Source: Candidatus Hydrogenedentota bacterium (GTDB taxonomy: Bacteria; Hydrogenedentota; Hydrogenedentia; Hydrogenedentales; CAITNO01). From it: a stretch of DNA of 64,000 bases. How positions within the stretch are numbered: the first letter of the stretch is position 1; every line of letters starts with the position of its first letter. A program made the translations under genes and the position numbers. Positions 1-7,561 of the stretch are shown here, piece after piece. Where the stretch lies: contig JAAYBR010000143.1 of the NCBI GenBank assembly GCA_012730045.1, positions 123,108 through 187,107 on the forward strand, read 5' to 3'. The notes under the pieces were generated by a model. That model saw only the letters and a program-made list of their open reading frames with translations, did not search any database and was not told where the DNA came from.

Positions 1-631
1 GGTCCTCGCCGAGCAGGTTGTGGCCCGAGCCCGCGTGGCCGTAGGGGGGCTTGAACGTGATCACGGGGTAGATCAGCACCATGAAATCCGGGCGGCAGGA
101 CACGCGGTCCACGGGGTCCTTCGCCGCCGGGTCGCCCGCGTCGAAGTGGGTGCCCGTCGTGGAGGCCAGATGCCCGCCCGCCGAGAAGCCGAGGATGCCG
201 ATGCGGTCGGGGGTGATCCCCCACTCCCCCGCCCGGCTGCGCACGAGGCGCAGGGCGCGCTGGGCGTCCTCCAGCGGCACCGGATGCCGGTAGGGGGCCA
301 CCCGGTAGCGCAGCACCACGCCGGCCACGCCGAGACGGTTGAGCCACTGCGCGACCTCGTAGCCCTCGTAGCCGATGGCCAGGCCGCCGTAGCCGCCGCC
401 GGGGCAGATGACGACCGCCGCGCCGGTGGCCGTTTCTTTGGGCGCGGGGAACACGGCGATCCGGGGCGTGTCCGCCTCGTCCGTGCCCTTGGCCGCCGGC
501 GCGCCGTCGGGCCACAGGGGCAGCACCTCGATGCCCTCGGGCGGCGGGGAGATCTCCCCGGCATGCACGAAGGGGCAGAGCGCGGCGCCCAGAACAACGG
601 CCGCCGCCAGACAGGTCCAAAGGGGTTTCAT
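1..631 (-). CDS. Exported alpha/beta hydrolase (acetyl-esterase-like), cut by window edge
   Basis: Reads leftward from an ATG at 631 preceded by a good AGGAGG-type ribosome site and stays open to the edge, so the C-terminus with the expected Asp and His is missing. The visible 210 residues start with a Sec signal (about 1-24). An oxyanion-hole segment CPGGGYGG lies near 76-83 and the nucleophile elbow GFSAGG near 148-153, placing Ser150 as nucleophile. This is the pattern of the BD-FAE/acetyl-xylan-esterase-like hydrolases often found with polysaccharide-degradation genes. The substrate cannot be told. It diverges from the U32 gene across a repeat-filled spacer. Confidence 0.85.
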   Translation of the reverse strand, partial: MKPLWTCLAAAVVLGAALCPFVHAGEISPPPEGIEVLPLWPDGAPAAKGTDEADTPRIAVFPAPKETATGAAVVICPGGGYGGLAIGYEGYEVAQWLNRLGVAGVVLRYRVAPYRHPVPLEDAQRALRLVRSRAGEWGITPDRIGILGFSAGGHLASTTGTHFDAGDPAAKDPVDRVSCRPDFMVLIYPVITFKPPYGHAGSGHNLLGED

Positions 632-1138
632 CGCGGTTCCTCCTGAAATCGAAACGGGTTTCCGCCCCGCGCCGCGCTTCCGGCGGACGGCGGAAAGGTT
701 GTCGGGTATAATACCGCTTTCCCGCGCAAACCTCGAATCCCCCATCACACAGGACCCGGGATCAGAGGGAAAGAGGGCGCCTCTATTTGAAAAAGAGGTC
801 TCAGACCGCAGGCATTCCGACAAGAGATTGCCGCGCTTCGCTCGCAATGACTGCGAAAACGCGCGTCATTGCGAACGTAGTGAAGAGATTGCCGCGTCCG
901 CCGGGGCGTTGGCGGGAACGAGATTGCCGCGCTTCGCTCGCAATGACCGCGGAAATAAACGTCATTACATTGACCGCAAAAACGCACGTCACCGCAATGA
1001 CCGTGGAAATAAACGTCGCTGCAATGGCCGCAGGAATACACGTCATTGCGAACGTAGTGAAGCAATCTCGTGCCCGCAAGCGCCCCGATTCGCGCCATGT
1101 TTTGTCCCGCGACCACCAAGAATTCACGAAAGGCCCTT
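632..1138. other. Intergenic spacer between divergent genes, mostly repeat array
   Basis: No gene here. The part nearest the hydrolase holds a TATAAT at 707-712 that could serve either strand. From about 808 to 1075 the spacer is filled by copies of the palindromic repeat family described separately. Open frames crossing it on both strands are low-complexity translations of the repeats. Confidence 0.7.
808..1075. repeat. Array of palindromic dispersed repeats, family A
   Basis: Two exact 28-bp copies lie at 824-851 and 920-947. Each has the form GAG-ATTGC-(12 nt)-GCAAT-GAC, so its ends pair. Inverted variants containing CATTGCGAACGTAGTGAAG occur at about 865-886 and 1043-1062, and degenerate units fill 951-1040. 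Related units recur at 42701-42863, 53438-53558, 58637-58795 and 62953-63048. Copies whose left arm reads ATGGC have GCCAT on the right, a compensatory change that keeps the pairing. Similar extragenic palindromes are known in many unrelated bacteria. Confidence 0.85.
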
Positions 1139-3526
1139 ATGTCCCCGCATACCCCCCCCTGCCCTTCCGGCGGTTCCCCCAGACCGCCGGAACTGCTCGC
1201 GCCCGCCGGGCGCATGGAGGCCTTTCTCGCGGCACTGGACGCCGGAGCGGACGCGGTGTATGTCGGCGCGCACCAGTTCAACGCCCGGCTGCGCGCGCAC
1301 AACTTCACGCGGGACGACCTGGCCCGCATGGCGGCGCTGGCGCATGACCTGGGCCGGAAACTGTACATCACCCTGAACACGCTGGTGCGGGACGACGAGC
1401 TGAATGACGTCGCGGCGCTGCTGGACGACCTGCGGCGCATCGGCCCGGACGCGCTGATCCTCCAGGACCTGGGGGTGCTGCGCCTGGCCCGGACCCTGTG
1501 TCCGGAGATTCCCCTGCACGCCTCCACCCAGATGACCATCCACAACGCCGACGGCGCGCTGGCCGCCCAGAAGATGGGGTTTGACCGGGTCGTGCTGGCG
1601 CGGGAGCTGACGGTGGACGAGATCCGGGCGGTCCGGAACGCCTGCCCGGTGGCTCTGGAGGTGTTCATCCACGGCGCGCTGTGCTATTCCGTGTCCGGAC
1701 AGTGCCTCTTCAGCAGCCACGTCCACGGCAAGAGCGCGAACCGGGGCTTGTGCCTCCAGCCCTGCCGGCGCGCCTTCTTCGACGGCGCGGGGCATAAGGG
1801 CAACGCGTATTCCACGCGGGACCTCGACGCCACCGCCGTGCTGGGGCGGCTCGTGGAGGCGGGCGTCACCTCGCTGAAGATCGAGGGGCGGCTGAAGCCC
1901 GCCGAGGCCGTCGCCCAGATTGTCCGCGCCTACCGGCTGCTGCTGGACGCCTGGCCCCGCATCGGCCGGGAGGAGGCCGCTGAGGCGCGGCGGCTGCTGG
2001 ATTCCGCCGTGGGCCGGGAATCCTGCACCGGGTACCTCTCCGCGCCGCGTCCCGCGGGGCTGCTCGGCGCCGCCGAGTCGCAGTCCGGACGCCGCATCGG
2101 CACCACGGTGTCCTGCCGCACGCCGGGCCATATCGCGTTCCGGCCCACGGAACCTGTGAGCGCGGGCGACCGCCTGCGCGTGCAGGCGCGCCCCGGCCAG
2201 CCGCCCGTGTCGGTGACGGTGCGGGAACTGCTGCTGGACGGACGCCCCGTCAAGCGGGTGCAGGCGGGGCGGGGGGTGGAAGTGGCGGTCCCCTGCCCTG
2301 TTCCGGCGGGCGTGGCCGTCGTGAAGGCGGCGGACGCCGGGGCGCGGCCCAAGGGCTTCCAGAACCGTCTGGAGAAACTTGAGGCCCGCATGGGGCGCGC
2401 GGAAAAGGCGCGCTTTCCCGTGCAGGTCCGCACCGGTCAGGGCGGCGTGACGCTGAAGGCGGAGGCCGGCGCGGGGGTGTTGGTGGAACTGCGGCACCCC
2501 TGGACCCGGCGCGGGGAAATCCCGCACGGCGAGGCCCTGGAAATACTGGCCACCGACACGGCATCAGCATCGGTGCGGCTCGCGCCGGAGGGGTCGGACC
2601 CGCCCGCCCCCTTCCTGATGAAGCCGGAGGAACTGGCGGCCTTCCGCGACCGCTTCCTCGCGCGGCTGGAGGCCGCGCTGAACGAGGCGCGGGACGCGGC
2701 GGTGGCCGCCGCTGTGGCCCCCGCTGTGGCCCCCGGCGGCGGGAACCCGGATTCCCGGCCCGTCTGCTGGGTGATTCTTCCCGCCCTCGAAGGCTTGGCC
2801 GTCTTCCGGCAGGCGCTGGCGGAGCGGCCGGGCACGCGCGCCGTCCATTGGATGGCGCCGCTGGCCGCAGTGGACGACCCCGCCTTCGCCGCCGCGCTGC
2901 GTGCCGTTGCCGCCCCGGACAGGGTCGGGGTGGTTCTGCCGCACCTCGTGTTTGACCCGAAGGCGCTGGCGGAGGCCCACGCGCGCCTGCGCAAAGCCGC
3001 GCAGCTCGGGGTGCAGACCGTCGCGGCGTCCAACCCGGCCGGGTTCCAGATGCTCTCCCGGCTGGGCAAACGCCGCCTGGAGACCCTGGTCCTGCCGTCC
3101 ATCGGGTGCATGAACCGGGCCTGCCTCGCCCAGTTGTCCGCCTTGGGCGCGAATGCCGCCGCCTGTTCCCTGGAGGCGGACGCGGAGACCCTGGAAGCCC
3201 TCCTTTCGGCGAAGGGCGGGATCCGCGCCGCCGTCGTGCGCCATGCCCACGTGCCCCTGTTCCAGTCCCGCGCCCCCGGTCCCGTGGTGCCCTCCGGCAC
3301 CCTCCGCCTCGAGGAGCCCCCCGTGGACGTGCGCGTGGAACGCCGGGGAGACCTCACGGTGACCCTCTCCCCAAGGGTGTTCGCGCATGCTGTCGCGGAC
3401 CCGTCCGCGGACTGGGTATACGACTTCACCTGGGCGCAGGAAAGCCCCGACACCCTCGCGGCCATCCTAACCGAAGACAGGACCCGCCTCGAAGGCAACC
3501 ACGGCACCCCCAACAGCACCGGATAA
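1139..3526 (+). CDS. Peptidase U32 family protein, RlhA-like
   Basis: A 795-residue U32-family protein. The N-terminal TIM-barrel begins with PELLAPAG near 17-24 and GADAVYVG near 36-43. The diagnostic four-cysteine region is present: Cys182, Cys189, Cys205 and Cys209, around HGALCYSVSGQC and NRGLCLQPCR. In E. coli, U32 proteins (RlhA, TrhP) are prephenate-dependent RNA hydroxylation factors. The long extra C-terminal part fits the RlhA/collagenase-domain (DUF3656) branch, so 23S rRNA hydroxylation is the best guess. The open frame extends upstream to 1070, but that part overlaps the repeat array, and ATG 1139 has an AAGG site. Its last codons are duplicated at 4193-4231. Confidence 0.82.
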   Translation: MSPHTPPCPSGGSPRPPELLAPAGRMEAFLAALDAGADAVYVGAHQFNARLRAHNFTRDDLARMAALAHDLGRKLYITLNTLVRDDELNDVAALLDDLRRIGPDALILQDLGVLRLARTLCPEIPLHASTQMTIHNADGALAAQKMGFDRVVLARELTVDEIRAVRNACPVALEVFIHGALCYSVSGQCLFSSHVHGKSANRGLCLQPCRRAFFDGAGHKGNAYSTRDLDATAVLGRLVEAGVTSLKIEGRLKPAEAVAQIVRAYRLLLDAWPRIGREEAAEARRLLDSAVGRESCTGYLSAPRPAGLLGAAESQSGRRIGTTVSCRTPGHIAFRPTEPVSAGDRLRVQARPGQPPVSVTVRELLLDGRPVKRVQAGRGVEVAVPCPVPAGVAVVKAADAGARPKGFQNRLEKLEARMGRAEKARFPVQVRTGQGGVTLKAEAGAGVLVELRHPWTRRGEIPHGEALEILATDTASASVRLAPEGSDPPAPFLMKPEELAAFRDRFLARLEAALNEARDAAVAAAVAPAVAPGGGNPDSRPVCWVILPALEGLAVFRQALAERPGTRAVHWMAPLAAVDDPAFAAALRAVAAPDRVGVVLPHLVFDPKALAEAHARLRKAAQLGVQTVAASNPAGFQMLSRLGKRRLETLVLPSIGCMNRACLAQLSALGANAAACSLEADAETLEALLSAKGGIRAAVVRHAHVPLFQSRAPGPVVPSGTLRLEEPPVDVRVERRGDLTVTLSPRVFAHAVADPSADWVYDFTWAQESPDTLAAILTEDRTRLEGNHGTPNSTG

Positions 3527-3572
3527 CCATCCCGGCAGCACCCCGGACACACCGCATTCCCTCCCGTGTCAC

Positions 3573-3612
3573 AGAGCGCGAAGCGCCTTGGAGTGCGGCA
3601 GCTTGCTGACGC
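3573..3612 (-). repeat. Family C repeat, truncated inverted copy
   Basis: Shares GCGCGAAGCGCCTTGGAGTG and the following GCGGCAGCTTGCTG with 4279-4319, and is the reverse complement of the corresponding parts of 3922-3992 and 5748-5820. It lacks the GC-rich outer hairpin of the longer copies. Confidence 0.8.
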
Positions 3613-3684
3613 CGTTCAGACCGGACATCACGACGGCTTCCTGCGGATGAACGCCCTTGCGGCATGGAAGACAAGACTCAACGC

Positions 3685-3843
3685 AGAGACGCAGAGAACG
3701 CCGAGAGGGAGGGAGAATGGGAAACGTGTTTCCAACCCGGAAGCACATGCAGAATGCCCGTGATGTGGCCGGTGAAAACCTCAGAAGATCGTGGGCAGGA
3801 TGCCTTTGCTGTTACTCTTCATCTCCGCGTTCTCTGCGTCTCT
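3685..3843. repeat. Inverted repeat pair with 17-bp cores
   Basis: AGAGACGCAGAGAACGC at 3685-3701 is repeated in inverted orientation at 3827-3843, with further imperfect matches outside both cores. About 125 bp of unremarkable sequence lies between them. The word resembles ACGCAGAG-type extragenic repeats seen in many bacterial genomes. No gene or target duplication is recognisable. Confidence 0.7.
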
Positions 3844-3921
3844 GAGTTAAAGGGGCCCTCATCTCCTAAGGACTGTGGCCCGAGTGGAGAGAGGAGGTTA
3901 GCTCCTGTCGCGTGTCCGTCC

Positions 3922-3992
3922 ACGCGTGGGCAAGCCCACGCGAAGAAAGGCGGCAGCAAGCTACCGCACTCCAAGGCGCGCTTCGCGCGCGA
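3922..3992 (+). repeat. Family C composite hairpin repeat
   Basis: A chain of stems: CGTGGGC-aa-GCCCACG, then AAGAAAGG, then GCGGCAGCAAGCTACCGC, then CACTCCAAGGCGCGCTTCGC. It nearly matches 5748-5820. There the first hairpin has changed to GCGCGGGC-ga-GCCCGCGC with both sides altered together, so the stem is kept. Inverted copies are at 4279-4346 and, shortened, at 3573-3612. Confidence 0.82.
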
Positions 3993-4135
3993 TCCCCGCC
4001 CTCTGCCCTCTCGTTCTTGCTTCTCCGCGCCGCTGTGCCTCCGTGTGAGTCCCCTCTTCCGCTCTTCCGGCCGGAACCCTTTTCCCTGATGCGCGATTAA
4101 CGGTACCATTCCGTTACTTCTTCCCGAAACCACAG

Positions 4136-4231
4136 GTGCCTTTATCCGTGCTCCGCTCCGTGCGTCCCCAGTCCTCCATCAGCGACCGCGAACTCGAAGG
4201 CGACCACGGCACCCCCAACAGCACCGGATAA
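4136..4231 (+). pseudogene. Chimeric mini-frame: MFS gene start fused to U32 gene end
   Basis: A GTG-started frame of 31 codons. Codons 1-22 match the start of the MFS gene at 6011 (shared QSSISDRELEG). The rest matches the C-terminus of the U32 protein (HGTPNSTG and the same TAA). The two parents share the 9-bp word CTCGAAGGC at the switch point (4193-4201, 3488-3496, 6068-6076) and the joint is in frame with both. DNA on either side also matches: about 4020-4135 matches 5899-6010, and 4232-4319 matches 3527-3612. This looks like the breakpoint of an old tandem duplication rather than a gene. Confidence 0.8.
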
Positions 4232-4278
4232 CCACTCCGGCAACGCCCCGTACACACCGCATTCCCCCCCCGTGCCAC

Positions 4279-4346
4279 AGAGCGCGAAGCGCCTTGGAGT
4301 GCGGCAGCTTGCTGCCGCCTTCCCCCCGCGCGGGCCTGCCCGCGCA
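4279..4346 (-). repeat. Family C composite hairpin repeat, inverted copy
   Basis: Inverted counterpart of 3922-3992. It contains the perfect palindrome GCGGCAGC-tt-GCTGCCGC followed by the outer hairpin GCGCGGGC-ct-GCCCGCGC. It lies just after the duplicated U32 3' end, at the same position as the truncated copy at 3573-3612. Confidence 0.8.
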
Positions 4347-4485
4347 GCGCGTCCTCCAGACCCCAGACCTCCGACGGACTCCCCCCTGGGATCGCCAGGC
4401 TCCAGCCTGGCACCGCGCGCCCATGCGCGCGCCCGCTCTTATTCCTCCAGACTCCCGGCTACAGACTCCGGACTCATCCCTCCTA

Positions 4486-4514
4486 TTGACACCGCACACC
4501 CTTTCGGCTATTAT
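4486..4514 (+). promoter_or_regulatory. Sigma70-type promoter for the orphan gene
   Basis: A perfect -35 (TTGACA, 4486-4491), a 17-bp spacer and a -10 of TATTAT (4509-4514). It points at the orphan gene, leaving a leader of about 120 nt. Confidence 0.7.
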
Positions 4515-4643
4515 TTCCCCATGCTCAGAAGTGCGACAGAAACCTAACGCCCCTAAGACCCAAACGATGGGCCGTGCCCCCCCCGCGGGCTGCCTATCGT
4601 CACGCCATTAGAGTCGTCAACCGTGGCGAAGGAGTGTTTATCG

Positions 4644-5468
4644 ATGAATGTCCGATGTCGTATGAGGGTGCTATTTGTTGGTGTGATAGTTGTTCTTGGA
4701 GCGTTTTCCAGCGCCGCGCTGGATAGAGAGTCGCTCTATCAAACAAATTGCGATGACTTCTTGAGGACTATTCGCGAAGCACTACCTATAGAAGATGCTC
4801 TAGAAAAGGAGTTGCGGATCGGAAAGGTCCTTGATTACATGGATGGAATTACCGGAATCGACGGTTGTGCCGACGAACTGTGCAAAATAGCTTCAGAAAC
4901 AGAACATCTTCGCTTGAAACTTGTGTTCTATATGTATTTATGTACATCGGGAAGAATACTTTACAGTCAATATGGGTGCGGTATCGTTCGCAGGGCAGTT
5001 GATGTCTTTCTTTATCCAGAGAAATGCGGCGATGCTGTTGACTCAGTAACAACAACTGTGGCAGTGATAGTGTTAAGAAAAGTGTTTCGCATGTGCAAGT
5101 ATAGTGTGCGCCCTATCATTATGTATAGGCTTGTGCGCAACACTGATGTCAAGGACAGGCGAGAGAGCTACTTTCGGGAATTAGGTAACTATCTGCAAGA
5201 AATGAGTGACAGCGAGGTGTTTCATATTTGTTCTCTTCATGGCGAAGACGCCCAGTTTAGGAAAGCTACGGCCTGTGATCCCATAAGGGAGCGATTCGCA
5301 ACTATAAAATCAGGAAAATATGTTTTTCAGAGCAGAGAGGACCTTCTGTGCGCCTTGCAGAGGGAAATCGAAGGGCTCGTCACAGAGTTTAATGAACATT
5401 ATCAAGACAAAGAGGTTCAGCCGTTCGCAGGCACATGGGGAGGAAGAGCGCTTCCCCCTGGTTTGTAG
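4644..5468 (+). CDS. Hypothetical exported protein, lower-GC orphan
   Basis: A 274-residue protein I do not recognise. ATG 4644 is chosen because GAAGGAG lies nine bases before it; an earlier in-frame GTG at 4623 lacks such a site. The first 25 residues look like a Sec signal: basic start, then VLFVGVIVVLGAF, then a SSAA cleavage region. The mature part looks mostly helical, is rich in Cys (about ten) and has no motif I can name. Base composition is much lower in GC (mid-40s percent by eye) and codon use is freer in A/T third positions than in any neighbour, so recent acquisition is likely. It sits inside the duplicated, repeat-bounded tract and has its own strong promoter. Confidence 0.7.
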   Translation: MNVRCRMRVLFVGVIVVLGAFSSAALDRESLYQTNCDDFLRTIREALPIEDALEKELRIGKVLDYMDGITGIDGCADELCKIASETEHLRLKLVFYMYLCTSGRILYSQYGCGIVRRAVDVFLYPEKCGDAVDSVTTTVAVIVLRKVFRMCKYSVRPIIMYRLVRNTDVKDRRESYFRELGNYLQEMSDSEVFHICSLHGEDAQFRKATACDPIRERFATIKSGKYVFQSREDLLCALQREIEGLVTEFNEHYQDKEVQPFAGTWGGRALPPGL

Positions 5469-6010
5469 CCGTGAATTTCGATATGAGGCCCCCCTGTCTG
5501 TACGCATGTCCGTGTCCAATGCTCGCATGATGTGGTCCTCAGGATTCGGCTGTCGTCGCCTGTTTCCAGCCCCAGTCAAATTATCCGGATGCCCATCTGC
5601 CGAATTGGAGACTTTCTTCTCCGAGTGGGTTCTCGGGCGGTGTTCTTCTGGTGGCGGGGTTCACGCCGGAGTGGGCGCTGGTGCTGGAGGATCCGGGAAT
5701 TGCTGCCGTACCGGAATCGCGTCTACGTTTGTGTTCTTCAGGCAGCCCCGCGCGGGCGAGCCCGCGCGAAGAAAGGCGGCAGCAAGCTACCGCACTCCAA
5801 GGCGCGCTTCGCGCGCGATCTGCGGTTTCCTCCGTCATTGTGTTGCTGCGGCGCGCTTCGCGCGCGTTCCCCGCCCCCTGCCCTCTCGTTCTCCCCTCTC
5901 CGCGCCGCTGTGCCTCCGTGTGAGTCCCCTCTTTCGCTCTTCCGGCCGGAACCCTTTTCCCTGATGCGCGATTAACGGTACCATTCCGTCACTTCTTCGT
6001 GTAACCACAG
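5469..6010. other. Intergenic tract upstream of MFS gene with repeats
   Basis: No convincing gene. The stretch 5469-5745 is unremarkable; one short frame near 5651 reads plausibly as protein but has no start signal, and may be a remnant. It is followed by a family C repeat (5748-5820). The segment 5899-6076 is the second copy of the MFS leader also found at about 4020-4201. Confidence 0.6.
5748..5820 (+). repeat. Family C composite hairpin repeat
   Basis: Near-identical to 3922-3992 in its last 50 bp. The first hairpin is GCGCGGGC-ga-GCCCGCGC. A stretch of roughly 45 bp with an extra GCGCGCTTCGCGCGC-like palindrome (5821-5866) separates it from the shared MFS leader, where the other copy runs straight on. 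Confidence 0.8.
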
Positions 6011-7561
6011 GTGCCTTTTCCCGTGTTTCGTTCCGTGCCCCCCCAGTCCTCCATCAGCGACCGTGAACTCGAAGGCGGCATGCGCGCCCTCGTGCTGGAC
6101 GGGGTGTTTATCCAGTCGCACACGGTGCTGACGACGGGGGCGTTCCTGATCGGGTTTGCGCTGGCGCTGGGGGCGAGCAACAGCGTGATCGGGGTGCTGG
6201 CGGCGCTGGGGCCGCTGGCACTGGCGTTTCAGATCCCGGCGGTGTACCTCGTGCAGCGGCTGCGGTGGCGGAAATGCATCGTCCTCGTCGCGGCCACGCT
6301 CAGCCGGAGCATGTGGCTGGTGATGGCGGCGATCCCCTTCGTGCTGGAGCGGCGGCTCCAGATCCCGGTGTTCCTCGGCGCGCTGATGGTCCACTACACC
6401 CTGGGGAACATCGGCGGGTGCGCGTTCAACTCGTGGATCCGGGACCTGATCCCCCAGCGCCGCCTGGGCGAGTTTTTCTCGCGTCGGATGACCCTGGCGA
6501 CGGCGGCGGGCGCGCTGGTCAGCCTGGGGGCGGGGTTTGGCGTGGACGCGTGGAAGCTCCACCTGCCGGGGGCGCCGGGCGGCGCGGCGGGCGCGTATGT
6601 CGCCGTGTTCCTGCTGGCCATGGTGTTCGGCATGCTGAGCGTGCACCAGCTTTTCCGGGCGCCGGAGCCGGTGATGCCGACGGGGGCGGACGAGCCCTTC
6701 CTCCGGACCCTGCGCCAGCCCCTGCGCGACCGGAATTTCCGGCAGGTGCTGATCTTTCTGGGGGCGTGGAACTTCGCCCTCAACTTCGCGGCGCCCTTCT
6801 TCGCCGTCTACCTCCTCCAGCGGCTGGGGATGGACATGTCCTGGGTCATCGGCCTGACGGTCCTGAGCCAGGCGGTGAATGTGCTGTTCTTCCGGTTCTG
6901 GGGGCGGCTGGCGGACCGGTTCTCGCACAAGGCAGTGCTGGCGGTGTCGGCACCGCTCTTCATCTTCTCGTTCCTGCTGTGGCCCTTCACCACGATGCCG
7001 GAGCAGTACTTTCTCACCATCCCCCTGCTGCTGGTCATTCACATCCTGGCGGGGATCGGCACGGCGGGGGTGAACCTCTGCACCGGGAATCTCGCCCTGC
7101 GGCTCGCGCCCTACGGCAAGGCGGGGGCCTATCTGGCGGTGAACTCCCTGGTGTCCGGGCTGGCGGCGGCGGTCTCCCCGGTCATCGCGGGGTTCAGCGC
7201 CGACTGGTTTGACTCACAGCAGCTTGTGCTGACCCTGCACTACGCCTCCGCAGGGCCCGAGGGCGCGGATTTCGTCATGCCCGCCCTGGACCTGCGCGGG
7301 CTGGACTTCCTCTTCTTCATCGCGTTCTTCCTGGGGCTGTACGCCATGCACCGGCTGGTGACGGTGCGCGAGGAGGGCGAGGTGAAGGAGGCGGACGTGC
7401 GTCGCGCGCTGCTGGACGAGATGGGCCGCGCGGTGCGCCAGGTGTCCACGGTGGCGGGGGTGCGCCAGATGATCATGGCCCCCTTCACGCTGTTCCGCCC
7501 CGCGCCCGCCCCCGCGCCGGAGGATCAGCCTTCCGGCAACGGCGACGCGAACACGTCGTAG
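6011..7561 (+). CDS. Major facilitator superfamily transporter
   Basis: A 516-residue inner-membrane carrier with about a dozen hydrophobic helices from residue 30 to 450, a short cytoplasmic start and a polar tail. Signature-like pieces are DGVFIQ before helix 1, GASNSVIGVLAALGPL around helices 1-2 and RFWGRLADRFSH in the loop before helix 8. The substrate is unknown; no sugar-, drug- or peptide-specific motif stands out. GTG 6011 is used because the preceding leader is preserved in the duplicate at 4136; the ATG at 6080 is possible but would cut into the conserved start. The 3' end overlaps rimO by 37 bp in convergent orientation. Confidence 0.85.
   Translation: MPFPVFRSVPPQSSISDRELEGGMRALVLDGVFIQSHTVLTTGAFLIGFALALGASNSVIGVLAALGPLALAFQIPAVYLVQRLRWRKCIVLVAATLSRSMWLVMAAIPFVLERRLQIPVFLGALMVHYTLGNIGGCAFNSWIRDLIPQRRLGEFFSRRMTLATAAGALVSLGAGFGVDAWKLHLPGAPGGAAGAYVAVFLLAMVFGMLSVHQLFRAPEPVMPTGADEPFLRTLRQPLRDRNFRQVLIFLGAWNFALNFAAPFFAVYLLQRLGMDMSWVIGLTVLSQAVNVLFFRFWGRLADRFSHKAVLAVSAPLFIFSFLLWPFTTMPEQYFLTIPLLLVIHILAGIGTAGVNLCTGNLALRLAPYGKAGAYLAVNSLVSGLAAAVSPVIAGFSADWFDSQQLVLTLHYASAGPEGADFVMPALDLRGLDFLFFIAFFLGLYAMHRLVTVREEGEVKEADVRRALLDEMGRAVRQVSTVAGVRQMIMAPFTLFRPAPAPAPEDQPSGNGDANTS

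Larger units (their letters stand above)
3527..4485. other. Rearranged intergenic tract with several repeat families
   Basis: No intact gene. In order it holds: the U32 3' flank with a truncated inverted family C repeat (3573-3612); a short inverted repeat around 3685-3843; a full family C repeat (3922-3992); a copy of the MFS gene leader (about 4020-4201) fused to a second copy of the U32 3' end (4193-4319); an inverted family C copy (4279-4346); and a small hairpin, GCCAGGC-tcca-GCCTGGC, near 4393-4410. The promoter of the next gene starts at 4486. Confidence 0.75.

Noticed and set aside
824..1062. A coding region across the first repeat array
   Set aside because: Open frames exist on both strands but the peptides repeat LPRFARND-like or similar words, as expected for translated palindromic DNA.
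5651..5923. A short gene before the MFS carrier
   Set aside because: The first 20 residues look protein-like, but there is no ribosome site and the rest runs through a family C repeat.
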